Of a DNA stretch of 64,000 bases, positions 12,248 through 25,262 are shown in pieces. The notes below the pieces were generated by a model, which did not search any database, was not told the origin of the DNA, and worked only from the letters and a program-made list of their open reading frames with translations. Positions within the stretch are counted from its first letter, which is position 1; each line of letters opens with the position of its first letter. Origin of the DNA: Tetradesmus obliquus (Eukaryota > Chlorophyta > Chlorophyceae > Sphaeropleales > Scenedesmaceae); contig CP126204.1 of NCBI GenBank assembly GCA_030272155.1, forward strand, positions 434,001-498,000. The letters run 5' to 3'. A program made the position numbers and the translations under genes.

Positions 12248-13395
12248 TGTTACAGTGCGCGAAACTGCAATAAAGGGTATCAAATAATGAATATATGATG
12301 CAAGAAACGAGTTTTGAAGCCAGCACGACGACTCCGAAAACTCAAGTTGGCGCTGTCGACCTCCTGGTGACTTGTCACTGCAGCTGCAACTGCTAAGGTG
12401 GTTGAATGCAACCAAGCAGCCAGCTGCTGCAATACAACACAAACAAAATGCAGGACAAACAACACGACCAGTAGAGCAGCAGTGCGCTGACCGCATTGCC
12501 CTCCCCATCATGTCTCTGGCAGTGACATGCGCTGATGTGCCAACCACCTGTGCAGACATAAACTGCTACAACGCTGTGAGCTGAGGTGCTCTTGACCACC
12601 ATGAAGATCCGCCCTGCATTTGCGAATGCAACGCTGGTGCCTGTACCCTGTTTCTGCCAAGGCTGCAGCATCTGTTCCATGGATGGCTGGACCGTGGCAT
12701 CAGTTGCCAAGTTGCGCCCCTGCGGTGGCGCGCAGAGACACAGCAACATTCTTTGTGACTCGCTGGCAGCAGAGTGTGGCATTTGTTAACAGCGACAGTG
12801 TTTGACAGGACAGTTTTTGAAATGACCATAGTGACAGTGTTCAACACAGCAGTGCTGCATCAACGGTGCTCCCTCCTAAGGCCAACCGCGGCAGCTGTAT
12901 CGCTCCCACTGATGTATAAGCAAATTTTTTTTAATATTACAACCCGAATACCAAGCCCCTTATTCGACTTGAAATGTGGTGACATCGTCAACTGCTGCCA
13001 CAGGAGCTCAACTTCCAGCTTGACTGAACAGATGCGCGACGAAGCAGCATTCAATGTGCAATTATCAATATTCAAACGTAATAGCATTGTATTTCTGGTT
13101 TTACTTTGCTGCGTCCACAACGCTGCCAGGCAGACACTGTCGCAAATGATTATTCAGCGAACACCCAGTGACCACTTACGTGAGCATTGCTGCCCTGTAT
13201 CGGCAGTCGAAGCAGTGATAGAACCACCCGGAGTTCGAAGAGGACTGGCGCAGTGCTAACCATTGGAACTAGGATGCGAACTTCTCTGAGATGTCGCCCG
13301 GGTGTCTCTGTGCACTTCGCAGTGGAGGACTGCACTTGTCACTCTTCTGGCCAGTCCGTCACAGTGTGCGACACGGCGAACTCAGCGCTGGAGCC

Positions 13396-13402
13396 TATAT
13401 AG
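13396..13402 (+). promoter_or_regulatory. TATA box of right Cys-rich gene
   Basis: TATATAG lies about 185 bp upstream of the ATG at 13586, identical to the mirror box of the left arm. Confidence -1.
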
Positions 13403-13585
13403 ACGCATGAAATGCATCATTAGATATCAGCAATCACGTTGTTTCATAGCTACCATCAAAGCGCCCGCTAGTCACGCATTCAAACGACAATTAGACACGT
13501 GGAACCGAGCAACTGCTTTCAGCCTACAGCCAGTTCAATTACGATTGTTTTAAATCTTTACCTTCTTGATTAGCAAACATCTTTC

Positions 13586-16500
13586 ATGGCTCGCAAGTGT
13601 CTGGCCGCAGCAGCCCTTGTGCTGCTGTGTGCTGCTTCTGTACAGGCCTCCAGGTGGAACCTTGAGGCAGAAGAGCAGGGTCGCAACCTACTGCAGGCTG
13701 CCAAGTCCCCCAACTGTACCAGAATCGACGCCCACTGCTCCCAGTGCCGCAACCAGAGGATCCCAGGCACCCGCCGCAGTGAGCTGGTGTGCTCCAGCTG
13801 CGCCAGCGGTTACAGGCTGCGCCGTGATGGCATCTCAAAGACATGCGGTGAGTTGGCTGATCTGTCCTGCCCATCCAGACTGAGCAGCAGCGCAAGCAAC
13901 AGCAGCAGCTAAAAGCACTGTGTCCCTTGCGGACTGGTCACTTGGTGCAGTGCCATGCTTGCTCTTCGCTGCTGCCAGCGGCCATTTGCTGGCTGTGGCA
14001 TTCATGCTGCTGGGCTGGCTGCATCCACTTCAACCGCTGCTTCATCAATCACGGCACTGACGCCTGAACCTTGCCTGCCCTGTACTGTGCCCTGTAGACT
14101 GTGCCCCCGGCCTGGCCATGGATGCCAACAAGAACTGCCAGCCATGCACCCAGGGCAACTTCTGCCCAGGTGGTGATGCCACCAACCCCACCAATGCAGA
14201 GTCCACCTGCCCAGATGGCCTGCTGACCACCTTTGCCGGTGCCAAGAGCCAGGCGCAGTGCTTCACCAAGCCCGGCTACGGCCGCACCTCCAGCAAGGGC
14301 AGCGACGGCAAGGTGTCCCTGGCCGGCGTGGTGTGCGACATTGCCACCTACAATGTGGGCCAGAACACTGCCGGCTGCCAGAAGTGCGGCGCAGGCCTGA
14401 CCACCGCTGCCATCGGCTCAATATCCGCTGCAGCATGCCGTGAGTGCCTGCTGTGCTGTTTGTGTGCTGCTGCTTTGCCCAGCGCTGCACTTCACGTGTG
14501 GGGACAACATCATTGTGCCTCTGTTACTTGCGCGTCTGGTGCATTGCTGCATGCATGATGTGGCAGCTCCTGCTGGCAGACGGCAATGCGAGCTGCAATG
14601 CTGACACAGCAGATGGCAGCCAATTTTTTGTCGGAGCAGTTCACATAGCTGGGCAAGCAGCAGCAACACTGACTGCCACACAGCCATGCCGTGTGCCTCT
14701 GTGCATAGGCTGACATCCTGCTGCCTACTTGCTGCTGCTGCTTTGCTTCTGCAGAGGCCCCTGCCGGCTCCTACATGGACAAGGGCATCGGCAAGCTGTG
14801 CCAGAAGGGCACATACTCCATCGCTCTGAACTCCAACGCCAACTGCATCCCCTGCCCTGATGGCATCACCACCGCCAATGAGGGCGCCACCACCGCTGCC
14901 GCATGCTCCCTGGCGCTCAAGGGTTACTTCATTGACTCCACCAACTCCACAAATGCCATCAAGTGCCCCCTGGACACCTACCAGGACCAGGAGGCAAATG
15001 TGACGTCCTGCACTGCCTGCCCCAACGGCTGGAAGACCAAGGAGACTGGCGCCACTGGTGTTGCCCTGTGCCTGGCCCCACCCGGCTTTGAGCTGGTTGA
15101 CGGTGCAACCACCATCACTGCTTGCCCTGTCGGCTCCTACAAGGCCGACTGGAACAGGAACCCATGCGTGGCGGTGAGTTGATACTGCAGAGATGCTTGC
15201 AGGAAGCAAATCGTACTAGCGTTGCCACACAGTCACAAGCAGTCAGCCACTTATTCGAAACCTCGTGCTGCCATTGCTGTTTATAATCCAAGCCTGAAGC
15301 AGTGAAAGCGCAAGGCGTATCAGCTGCTTGACCACCAGATACAGGCTGCTGCTGCTGCTGCTGCTGCTGCATGTCTCATCACCCAACACAAGACCTGGCA
15401 CTGATATCCTCTGCTGCCATCTGCTGCTGCCTGCTCCCTGCTGCTGCCTGCTCCTGCCTGCAGTGCGGCTCTGGCCTCATCACCAAGGAGGCTGGCTCCG
15501 TGTCCAAGGATGCCTGCCTGGTGCCCGCCGGTTACGGCCTGACCTCCATGTCCCCCATGGTGGCTGCGCCTTGCGAGAAGAACACCTACGGTGACAGCGT
15601 GGACCGTGCTGCCGTGGCCAACGCCCGCTGCACTGCTTGCCCCGCCGACATGTTCACCCTGGACATCCTCAACAGCGCAGCACGCATAGGCCTGTACACC
15701 TCTGAGGCTGCCTGCCTGGTCAAGGAAGGATGGGGCACCACCGCCACCCTCCCCCAGGAGTGCCCAGTCGGCACATACAACGAGGGCAAGAACCGCCTGC
15801 CCTGCCGCAGCTGCGGCACTGGCTGGACCACTGTCGCTGCTGGCAAGACTGCTGCAACCCAGTGCGTCATCCAGGCCGGCTGGAAGATGGGCGCTGATGG
15901 CATCCCCGCCCCCTGCGATAAGGGCAGCTTCTCCACTGGTGGATCCGAGCTTGCACCCAACGCCACCTGCACCGCCTGCGATGCTGGCTACTCCACTCAG
16001 GAGGATGAGTCTACCAGCATTCTTGAGTGCACTGTCTGCGCACCAGGCTTTGGTGGTGCTAACTGCGGGCAGTGCGACTATGGCAAATTTGCTTCTGGCG
16101 GCGCCAAGGTTGGCGATGCCTGCGCAGCTTGCGCCAGTGGCTCCACCTCCAAGAAGGGTGCCACCCAGTCCCAGCAGTGCTACTCCACCCTGATTGATGC
16201 CCGCAACGACGTGTTCAACCTGGCCGATGAGAATGCCTGGACCCCTGACAACACAGCCGCCAATGCTGCCGCATGCGGTGACGTCTGCACTGGATCTGCA
16301 GATTGCGTGATGTACAAGTTTGTGAGCGCTGCTGGTGGCGGCGGCCAGTGCAGCCTGCTGTCTGAGGAGGCCAGCAACCCCACCCACACTGTTGGCTTCA
16401 AGATCGGCAATGGTGATGACTACTCTGTGTGGGGCCTGACCCAGGCTGTGGGTGCTGCTCTTGCCAGCCCTGCCGTTGTTGCTGACGAGGCTGCCTGCAA

Positions 16501-16651
16501 GGATACATGCAGTGCTGCGGCTGAGTGTGAGGTGTATGTGTTCAAGTCAAGCGACAAGACATGCACGCTGACCAAGTCAGAGCTGGAGGAGGCATCCATC
16601 AGCATGTTCCATGTTGTGGGTGCCAAGCTGTACTCTGACCTGCACGCTTGA
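13586..16651 (+). CDS. Secreted Cys-rich protein with ephrin-receptor-like repeats and C-terminal PAN-like modules (right copy)
   Basis: Exons 13586-13847, 14098-14439, 14755-15173 and 15464-16651 join in frame to 736 residues plus stop. Domain order equals the left copy: signal peptide (1-21), Cys-rich GCC2/GCC3-style repeats through about residue 575, then two PAN/Apple-like segments to the C-terminus. The first three introns are flanked by GTGAGT donors and TAG/CAG acceptors; intron 2 is 1 bp shorter than in the left copy. Synonymous differences are few and both frames are intact, so both genes are probably expressed, or the arms are kept alike by gene conversion. Likely periplasmic or wall-associated; ligand unknown. 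Confidence -1.
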
Positions 16652-17524
16652 GCATATCCCAGCTGATGCTGGAAGATACAATTGTACCAGCTTTCACCAG
16701 CTGGTTACCGTGTGGTGTTTCCTGAGTGGGATGTGGCGTGCTGCAGTGCTTTGCTGCATGCACTTGCCCAGGAATGTTCTTCATCGTTCATCTCCTTTGC
16801 TACTTTTTGATCATCAAAGTTCATGCTTTAGACCAGGCCTACATCGTATTGGTTTGCCTTTGCTTGCTTCTGTTGTCGACCAGCACAGTCACCTATACCA
16901 CTTGCATCCATGCCTTTTCTTGGGCTCTGTTGTCGAGTGAATACTTCAAGCACATGCCATTGTGCTCCTCAATACTCTTTTCAGGCACATAACACATCAC
17001 GTTTCGCAGTGTAGGGCCAGTGTTGTGATCAAAGCATGCACATAGTTGTTTTCTCCACAGATTTTTCAGCAGCACGACACAAAATGTTTCTGCCGCAGTG
17101 CTAGCACTGCCGTCACGCATGTGCTTCCTTTGCCTGCAATTCTTGCAGTGTTACCTCATTATATAGCAGCAACTTGCTGCCGGATGTGGCTGCAATGACA
17201 GCCTGCTCATGTGCTTGAGTAGCTGGTCATGCTAGAGACCAGCAGTACCTGCTATCAGGTGTCTTTATCAGCCAGCAGGTGTCATGCCCTGCGCCACCTT
17301 GCTCAGGGATTTGTTTATTGTACCCTTTGCGGTATATCTCTGCCTGTCAGTGCTGCTGCAGCCTCGGCTGAGGCAGTGCTGTGGTTTCGGCAACGGCGTG
17401 ATAGTTGTCGGCAGGCAGCCAGCCATTGGCGCTGGCATGGAAGATCACGCTACATGCAGTGCTCCCTTACTGTATTGGATTATGGCTTTGCTTTCCCTAT
17501 CAACATGTAACTTACTGGCATGAC

Positions 17525-18845
17525 GCGGTATGATATGCATACATCGTTCATACATGAAGGATCAGCAAGCACATGACATCACTGGCAGTGCAGGTTGTAA
17601 AGATGGACAGTCTAGCATGAAAACTGCAAAGGTTGTGTTGTCGCAGCCTCAGCTAGGAGCAACCGAGGCAGCAGCATGCCAGCCTCTGACAAAGGAGCGA
17701 AAACATGTACTTGCCTCGGTCACTGCAGGCTGCCCACACCCACACTGATCTTGCTACAACAGCAACCATGGTGTGGCACACACCATATGTCATGGCTGAT
17801 ACCCAGCTAACCCCAGGGCACTTAACTTTGAACCCTGGTGTTTTGACAGGCATTGTTTTCCTGTGCAGATGCCAGCGCGGCAGTGGCTGCTGCTGCGTAG
17901 AGCTTGCTACTAGCTTGAGCCTAGCAGTGCAGCTGGTGGCAGTACTGCGGCCAGTAGCTGCTAGTAGCCTACTAGGCTGAGCCGCAACTGATCTGATGCA
18001 GTCTGCAGCGCATGAGGCATGTGCGGCTAGGGCTTTGCTTCGCTACAACCACACAGCAGCAGCAACAGCTGATGGTCAGCTCTGACGCTACCAGAGCATT
18101 GGAGCTTGCTTGGGCCAGCAAACCCTGCAGGTTGCTGGGCAGCCAACATACCCTACAGCAGCCTTGCTGCTGCTGCTGCTTCTGCTGCTGCTGCTGACTC
18201 ATCAGCCAATAGAAGCCAGGTGATTCATGGCTGATTTCAGGAGCGTTGGGCTACAATAGGCTAGGTGAACTGGAGATATGATCGTGAAATGTGCCTCTGG
18301 CAAGCTGACTGTGTGCGGGACAGCCGTTGCTAGGTCAGGCAAGTCTGTAGCATCCTGCCTAGGGTGCCATGCTTGCTTACCTGGACTTGGTGCTGTTCTG
18401 GTGACCTGTGCTGGGCAAGGAAGCCTTCGCATGCGACAAGTTCGAAGCCTTAATGGGTGCATTGTCTTTAAAGCTGCTGGAGATCTCGTGCCACAAAACA
18501 CACTGTGCCATTGTAGTCAGCCCGTACGAACCCACCCACAGGCAGGGCCCAGGTTTCGAGTGACACCTCGACTAGGGCACATAGGAAGATTAAAGTGAAG
18601 GTATTGGTTTAACGTACGCAATTGGCGGGTGGTGGTTGTGTTGAAGCTGGGTTTGTTACTTGTTGCTCACGAGTGAAGACGAGGGCAGTAGGCTCTACCG
18701 ATGCTGCCGCATACCGCACCCGCCGCTTATACCCGTCGTCCAGGACTGTTCAGTGCAGCTACCTTGATTGTTGATCACAACACCCTTGCGCCACTTTTGC
18801 TCACACTACAATAGAAGCTCCGACTCTCGCACGCTGTCGCATGCA
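17525..18845. other. Intergenic, no supported gene
   Basis: Between the right arm and the U-box gene. It contains one copy of a dispersed 31-bp repeat (about 17598-17630) and a short CTG tract near 18165-18195. The U-box promoter is presumably near 18600-18845; no clear TATA was recognised. No coding exon is supported. Confidence -1.
17598..17630 (+). repeat. Dispersed 31-bp repeat, copy 1
   Basis: The core GACAGTCTAGCATGAAAA with flanks TGTAAAGATG and TGCAAAG also occurs near 31808-31840 and 35688-35717, always in non-coding sequence and on the same strand. Confidence -1.
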
Positions 18846-21108
18846 ATGTCGGGGTCCGAGTGTCCAAGCATCGCTGACAATTTAGCTTTGACAATAGCAA
18901 GCAGTGGTAGCCGTGGGCCAAGGCTGCCTGTACCAGTTCTTGCAGCAGCAGCGTACAGCACTGCTGGCAGAGGCCTGCTCAAGCGTGGCTTGAAAGCATG
19001 GGGGCTCAGTGCTGGCTCAAACTGGGGAGTTAGTGCTGCAGTGCTGGCAGCTGGAGCTGTCAACGTGGCTGTGCTGGGCTATATCGCTCACAAGCTCTAC
19101 AGGAACTGCGTTGTACAGTTGGAGACGTACCAGCAGCTCAAGTCCAGCCATGAAAGGTGCTGGCAGCTAGCCACACAGGTAAGCAGAACTCAACCATGAA
19201 CAACATAGCTGCAGCTGAGATTGAGCTGCAACACCGCATGGCAGCAGTTGGTGCTTGACCAGTACCGGACAAGTACTCCTCACATGTGCATTAGCCACAT
19301 GGCTGTAGAAGCCGCACATGGACATGTGCTCTGTTCAGCACCACTCAGTTCGCTTGCATCATCATGCATCACTGCCAGCAGCACCACCACACATGGCTGC
19401 GCGGCCAGCACACCACCAGCTGCCTTTCCTGCAGGCAATGCCCTCTGCCGCACCCCTGTTCTGTGTCTCCACATCACATCTGCTGCTGCTGCACGGCCTC
19501 TGCACTTGTTGTTCCTGCAGGGCGCCGAGGCTGCAGGAGAGGTGCCTGCAGACCTTGGGGAGCCAGACGAGCATGGCGTCTACACACACAGCGGCGCAAC
19601 AGGCACCATCTACTTCAGGCAGTGCCAGCACTGCGGCAGCGGCGGCATCAGCAGCTGGGAGTTCAGCACAGACAGGGCCTTCTGGATCCCTGCCTGCCAC
19701 GTGAGTGCTTGTGCAGCAGCAGCAGCAGCTGCGATAGACAGTAGCAGCTGCGAGCGCAGCAGCGGTAGATGCCGGCGTGCTTAGCCATGTTGCCGGTCCT
19801 GTGCTACTGCCCTGCAGCCCCAGCAGTCGCAGGATGGTGTTCTTTTGCAGCACTGCTTGTGTAGGTGTAGCCAAGAGAGCCGCTGTTGTTCTAGAAAGTT
19901 CGACAGTTGTTGAACCTGCTCATGCAGCAGTCGCTCGCTCCGCTACAGCCTCACAAGCAGTGCTACAGAAGCAGCAGCTGCGCAAATTGTGACTTGCTCG
20001 GGCAACTGTCGCTCACTCGGCTACAGCCACACCAGCAGCGCACCGCCTGCACGCCTCAGCTCGCCAAAACATGCCTCCTACAGCAAGAGCTGTGCCTGCT
20101 GCTCAAACGCCCTGCACGCGTGCTTGACATGTCCTGCTCCTGATCTCTCGCTGCTGCAGGCCGACTCGCTGTGGTATGCGCCGGATGGCTCGCCCAGCAG
20201 CGCCGACAAGCTGCTCATCCAGCGCCTGGAGGTGGAGGCGCAGCTGACGGCGCGCCAGGGGCGGTGCGCCAGCGCCAGCTGCGGCGGCGCCACGGAGCTG
20301 CCGCCGCTGGACCTGCCTGCTGCTGCTGCTGCAGCTGGAGATGGCGTGGGTGGTGTGGCGCTGAGCCAGGTGCCGCCCGCGTTCCTGTGCCCGATCAGCA
20401 TGCAGGTGCGCTGCGTGGTGGGGTGTGTGGTGTCATGTGTAGCAAGGGGCGGGATGCGGCACAGTAGATGGCTGCAGCGCAGCGCGGGGCACAGCAGCTC
20501 AGCATGGTCTCCTAAAGTGGCGCAGCAGTGGACAGGAACCAAGGTGTGAGTGGGCAGCAGCAGCAGGCAAGTGAACAATGGTGCCAGTGGCTGGCGTCAC
20601 CTGCATGTCCTGTGAGCAACCAATCTACTGCCTTGCTGCCTTCCCTCCTTTTTGCTGCCTTCGACTGCCTTGTTTGTTGCAGATCATGACGCAGCCAGTG
20701 GTGACGCCCTCCGGCGGTAGCGACAAAGCGTGTTTGTGCTGCCCGCCTGTTCTTCGAGCAACAAACATGACTGCGTTGCTGCCCGTGCTTGTCTTCAATT
20801 TGCAGATCATGACGCAGCCGGTGGTGACGCCCTCCGGCGGCTCCTTCAACCGCCCCGCGCTGATGGAGTGGATCAGGCAGCACCACACCGACCCCGTGTC
20901 AGGCGCGCCGCTGCGCAGCGACCAGGTCTTCCCCAACCTGGCCATGCGCGACATGATCCATGAGTGGGCCAGCAGCACCAGCGACGACACAGCAGCAATG
21001 AGGGGTCGGGGCCAGCGGCGTGGCCGCGCGGCGGCAGTGGATTCGGCCAGCAGCAGTAGGGCCAGCAGCCCGTTCAAGGGCGGTCGGGACGCGCTGTACA
21101 CTGTTTGA
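18846..21108 (+). CDS. U-box protein (probable E3 ubiquitin ligase) with an N-terminal membrane segment
   Basis: Exons 18846-19178, 19521-19700, 20160-20405 and 20806-21108 give 353 residues. A hydrophobic segment at about 61-81 (VSAAVLAAGAVNVAVLGYIA) suggests one membrane span. The C-terminal third is a U-box: PPAFLCPISM (about 243-252), then QPVVTPSG, FNRPALMEWI, DPVSGAPL and PNLAMRDMI, the standard U-box order without zinc ligands. An Arg/Ser-rich tail follows. By family it would recruit an E2 and ubiquitinate membrane-proximal targets; the substrate is unknown. I used the first true ATG at 18846. The U-box is split by an intron between CPISMQ and IMTQPV, and that second exon start has a duplicate copy 124 bp upstream. 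Confidence -1.
19925..20046 (+). repeat. Short tandem duplication in U-box intron 2
   Basis: A 36-bp stretch containing GTCGCTC...CTACAGCC at about 19929-19965 recurs degenerately at 20008-20044. Non-coding; the acceptor used is 115 bp further downstream. Confidence -1.
20682..20850 (+). repeat. Duplicate of the 5' edge of U-box exon 4
   Basis: The acceptor TTGCAG plus about 38 bp encoding IMTQPVVTPSGG occurs at 20682-20723 and again as the real exon start at 20802-20848. Only the second copy continues in frame through the U-box; splicing to the first would run into unrelated sequence and another intron. Confidence -1.
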
Positions 21109-24100
21109 GGGGCACTGGGTGTGCGTGAGGAGGGCGGGTGCGCGGGCATTTGTTTGAGCGCAGCTTTGGGGGGGCAGGCCTTCCTGTGCAAGAGGTGGAC
21201 TGCTGCTGGTTGTGTGACCTACATGGTGGTGCCTTTGGCATACAAGGGATGACATACAGCTGGCGTGGTGTGAGGTGCAGCGTTTGTCGTCAGCAGCTGT
21301 TGGGAGAGGATCGGTCCTGGTGGCGGTTGTCTAGAGCGCTTTGATGGCTGGTGCTGGTAGTGCTGCAGCGGCAGCAGCAGCAGCAGCAGCAGCAGCACAC
21401 ATGTGTACGTGCGGATGCTGGGTTATTGGACGCATGTCGGCTTGGCTCTATGTGTGCTTGCAACAGCAGCTCGTGTCGCTTGATGGGGGCGAGTGGCTGC
21501 TGTTGGGTTGGCGCTGGCGCAAGCTGTGTCTGCTGTACATGCACGTATCAAGCCGATCGCTGCCTCAGGCGCATGCTTTGCTGCTGCGCGCTGGGCTATT
21601 TTGCAGTCACCTGCATACGCCCGCCGAGGGAGCTGACTGCCTGACATGCCCATCGTTGTTTGGAACACTTATTGTGCTTGTGCCAAGCGCCCAGCGCTGT
21701 ACCATACTAGCTGCTTTGTGACTCATGTGGGCGTGGTTGACTAGTTGTCTGTCTGACGTTTTGGAGATGGGTGTACAGGGCAGGGCTGTGTGCAAGCTGC
21801 AGGTGTGCGGGTTCTATTTTTGGCTGAACACGCAGGCTGGCGCGCATGCTCTGTGTGTGCTCTTGTGCATGACCTTGCATGCATCACTGCCCCTGTTTTG
21901 CCCCACACGTTACAGACAGCTTCCCTGTACCCAGGGAGCATACAAATGACCGAGTGCCGTGCTACGCACAACACAATGCTACACATGCTTGTGTTGTTTA
22001 CTTGTGATGCACGAGTGAACGAGGGGTTTCCGATTTGGGGTGGAGTGGGTTGCTGGGAGAGCATGGTGCCAGTGCGCGTGTGGCTGTAGGATAGGCCGGG
22101 TGTGTTTTGTCAGCAGTGACTAACTATTCAGACTTGCTGCGCACTGGAAACACCATTTTTTGTGTGGGAGGTGGCGCTAGCTGCTCAACCTGATAGCGCG
22201 CGCCCCTGTTTACAGTTGACTGCAGCGCGCACGGATTAGCAGCAGTGCATTTATGTTGTGCGGCGGCTCACTCAAGGTGAATGCCTCATTTGAGCTGCTG
22301 GTTGCGCAGTAATCATCTGCACTGGCGCCGCACACAAGCTGCGCTGTATGCATGTGCGGCTGTGGTGGTTGAGAACAGGCAACATACCGCATGCTGCGGC
22401 AAGCGACGGTGGATGCGCGACTCAAAGGGCAGCAGCAGATAACGGCCCATGCATGCTTGCACGGCTGAAGGTGCTGTGGAGGAAGGAACGGTTGCTGTTG
22501 TCAATCACAGGCGGCTGATGTGCTTGCAATCTGCAGGCACATTTACGCTTGCTTGTGGCCATCTTGTGTTTGTGCTGTTGCTTGGATAATCGTGTGCAGC
22601 AGTTTGCTCATTGGCAATGTGCCTCTATGTGAACGGCAAGGGCATGCTTACAAGTTATATGTATTGATTCGGCACTTCATAATGTGCTGAGCTGCAGCAG
22701 CCGTGAACCGTGCATATTGTTACACATATGACATGCAAAGATGTGACATGCAGGAGGCAATGTTTACTTGACCAGGGGCCTACTACGTTGCCTTGTTGCG
22801 ACAAAATGCAAGGGAAGAGAACAGCTGCAGCCGCTGTGCAGGTGTGATCTGGCGCTGCAGTCATACTGGTGCCCAGCAAGCAGGCACCATGCATGTTGAC
22901 TAGGGATATTTGCCGCATCAGACCAGTGCATTGTGCTGCTGCTGTTGCATGCATCCATGCAGCGCTGCAAGGGGCTGGGCATGCTAGATGTTGTTGCATG
23001 ATGCATATATGCAGGTGGTTTGGCTGTCCACAGGTCTTCTTTGCTGCTTTGGCCAATGTTGCCGTGCTGCGGACGTTCCTTTGCATGCTGCGGCTGTCAT
23101 CGGCTTACTGGCTTTTGTTTTTTTGTTTTCTGTGGAGCTCCCTGGCCTGCTACAATTTCGTATTTCATTTGCGCACAGCAGCGCCTTGTCTTCTCGCGCA
23201 TTGTCAGGCACTTTGACTACACTGTGCTCTCTTCTGGGGGCAGCAGTGACTCCTGGTGCCTGTTTTGCTCATTTGTTGTTGAACTTGTGGCTGTCTTCAG
23301 CCTCAGTGTGTGATCATGTACATCATGCCATATGACTTGCTGCATATTGACACAGGTGTTGCCTACGGCGCGTGCTTGATCAGAAATCAGCACGTTTGTT
23401 GGTTGTGTTGGTGCCCCGCTTTGCTTGCAGCTGCCGCACTGCATCAGGCAGGTGTGGATGGCAGCAAGCGGCTTCACCACAGCTGTGGATCAGCATTCAC
23501 CAGCAGCCTGGTGCTTTGAAGGCCAATATGCCACTGCAGCAGCCTGTCTCCGAGACGGTTGCATGCCCAACACGCAAGCTGCAAGCTCACTGTCGGAGGT
23601 GCTGTGGAGTCAACAGTTTGATCTCAGTTGTCATTTCCTTCAGCCTGGAAGCGGTTGGTTGCTGCCCTGTTGGTGGTGGTGATGTGGTTGTTAGTGCGCC
23701 ACATGCTCGACTGCTGACAGCTGATGCCACAAATGTGCGCTTGATGGAGGCCTTCCATGTGTTATACCTGCTGGCCAAGGATTGTTGACAATGATTCAAG
23801 TGCGGCGCTGGCCTTATTCCATGGCTGGTGCTGGACTGCATGTGAAACGGTGGTGGTTGACTGCATGATGGCTACCACAGCAAGATTGATCCTTCGCTGC
23901 AAGGAAGCAACTCATGAGTAACTGGCACCTTCATGTTGTGTTACACGTATTCAATACCAAGCGACTTGGCACCAAGGTCCATGACTAGTAACCCAGCGCA
24001 ATCCTGTGGTGATCACAGCAGCATTGGCAGAACTCCAGGTGGCAGGCAAAGAAAGATGCAACTGCAGGAGCAGGGCAATGCCTGCTACCTCGTTGCAGAG

Positions 24101-25262
24101 GCTGAGAGGTGGCATCTCACATGCAGGTTTGGGTGCACATTTGTGCACATGATGCAGTCACAACACCACAGTACAGCGGTATTGCAACAGCGCAACAATG
24201 TTGCTGCTGCAAAAATGACGGGAGCCTACAGAGGATAAGCGTCCAGGAATGAACACCACGCTGTTGACACAATCGCACAAAGAACACAGCAACCTTGCAC
24301 CATTAGTGCAGGTGAACGGCCAGTGCAGGTGGACGAAGATCATGCACACAGCGCGTGTGGTCTGCTTGCACTCTACCAAAGAAAGGAACTATCAAGACAT
24401 ACTAGGAGGCCAACAACAGTAAATGCCATGCACAGCTGCATAGGTGAAGAGTGGCGTCCGCAGCTGACAATGTGCTGGCACATGTGCACCCCAAAAACTC
24501 CCGCTGCAGGCTGCAGCACCACTTATGACGGCACTGATCAGCACAAGTGTATTCAGCAGACTCAGCTGCTTCAGCAATATCGTTGCTACATGTAGGACCT
24601 TGGTACTATAATGATTCCAAAGAATCAGATGTGGTGATCATGACACATGCCGATCGTGGCAACAGTTGTGCTTATGCAGCTCTGCTGCCATGACGCGTTG
24701 GCGCATATGTGTGAAACAGATCACCCCATCCATGCAAGCAAGCCACAGGCAGTGCTACAACGCGACACCTGCTGTCCATTTGCAGGGCCACCAGCTTGGC
24801 CAAAACATTGCCAGCAGCTTCACACATGTATTCACAGCGCCGGAGTGTGAGTCATCATCACAACACAGTTGCGCACACACACGCTGCAGCAGGCACAGGA
24901 TACCCTGGCAGCACCAGTCCCAGCCGCTTCATCACCAGGTCAACAAGCCCAGCCGGCACACCAGCATCCTCCCTTCAACCTCTGTGGGCGCGGTGGCAAA
25001 CACATCAGGCTGACATCCTGCAGGCAGGGTCAGCGAGGCAGCAGCCACGACAAGTCAGAACACTGCACATGATGTGCCTTGTGTGACGCACCAATGGTGA
25101 GTGGTCATAAACTGATCTGATCAGTTCCTGCAATCTCTTCACAACTGCAGTTTCCTGCAAGGGCAACATGGCATGTGCTGACACAGCTCAACGCACTGGG
25201 TGCTGCATGCGCTGTGAGCAGCAGTGACCAATCAGCCTGCAGCTGCACCCTGCCCCTCTCAC
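21109..25262. other. Long stretch without a supported gene
   Basis: About 4.1 kb. The first part is presumably the 3' UTR of the U-box gene, and a CAG tract lies at 21375-21395. The region 24700-25200 may contain minus-strand downstream exons of the gene starting at 25754: open segments near 24885-25022 and 25075-25160 have splice-like ends, but their phases do not join consistently. Nothing else was recognised. Confidence -1.

Larger units (their letters stand above)
11349..13182. other. Unique spacer between the inverted arms
   Basis: A 1834 bp single-copy segment separating two divergent, nearly identical promoters. It holds a cluster of short CAACTGGACGT-type motifs at 12104-12247 and one weak exon-like ORF on the minus strand (11761-11959). 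The rest, including an AT-rich stretch at 12915-12960, shows no gene that I can support. Confidence -1.
13183..17524. repeat. Right arm of the 4.3 kb inverted duplication
   Basis: Mirror of 7015-11348. Coding exons, introns, promoter and about 870 bp of 3' flank are all included. The outer 60 bp (17465-17524) differ by several small indels before homology ends at the TTACTGGCATGAC end shared with 7015. Confidence -1.

Noticed and set aside
24885..25160. Possible downstream exons of the gene at 25754
   Set aside because: Two open segments with splice-like ends exist, but their phases do not fit each other or exon 2, so I did not add them to the model.
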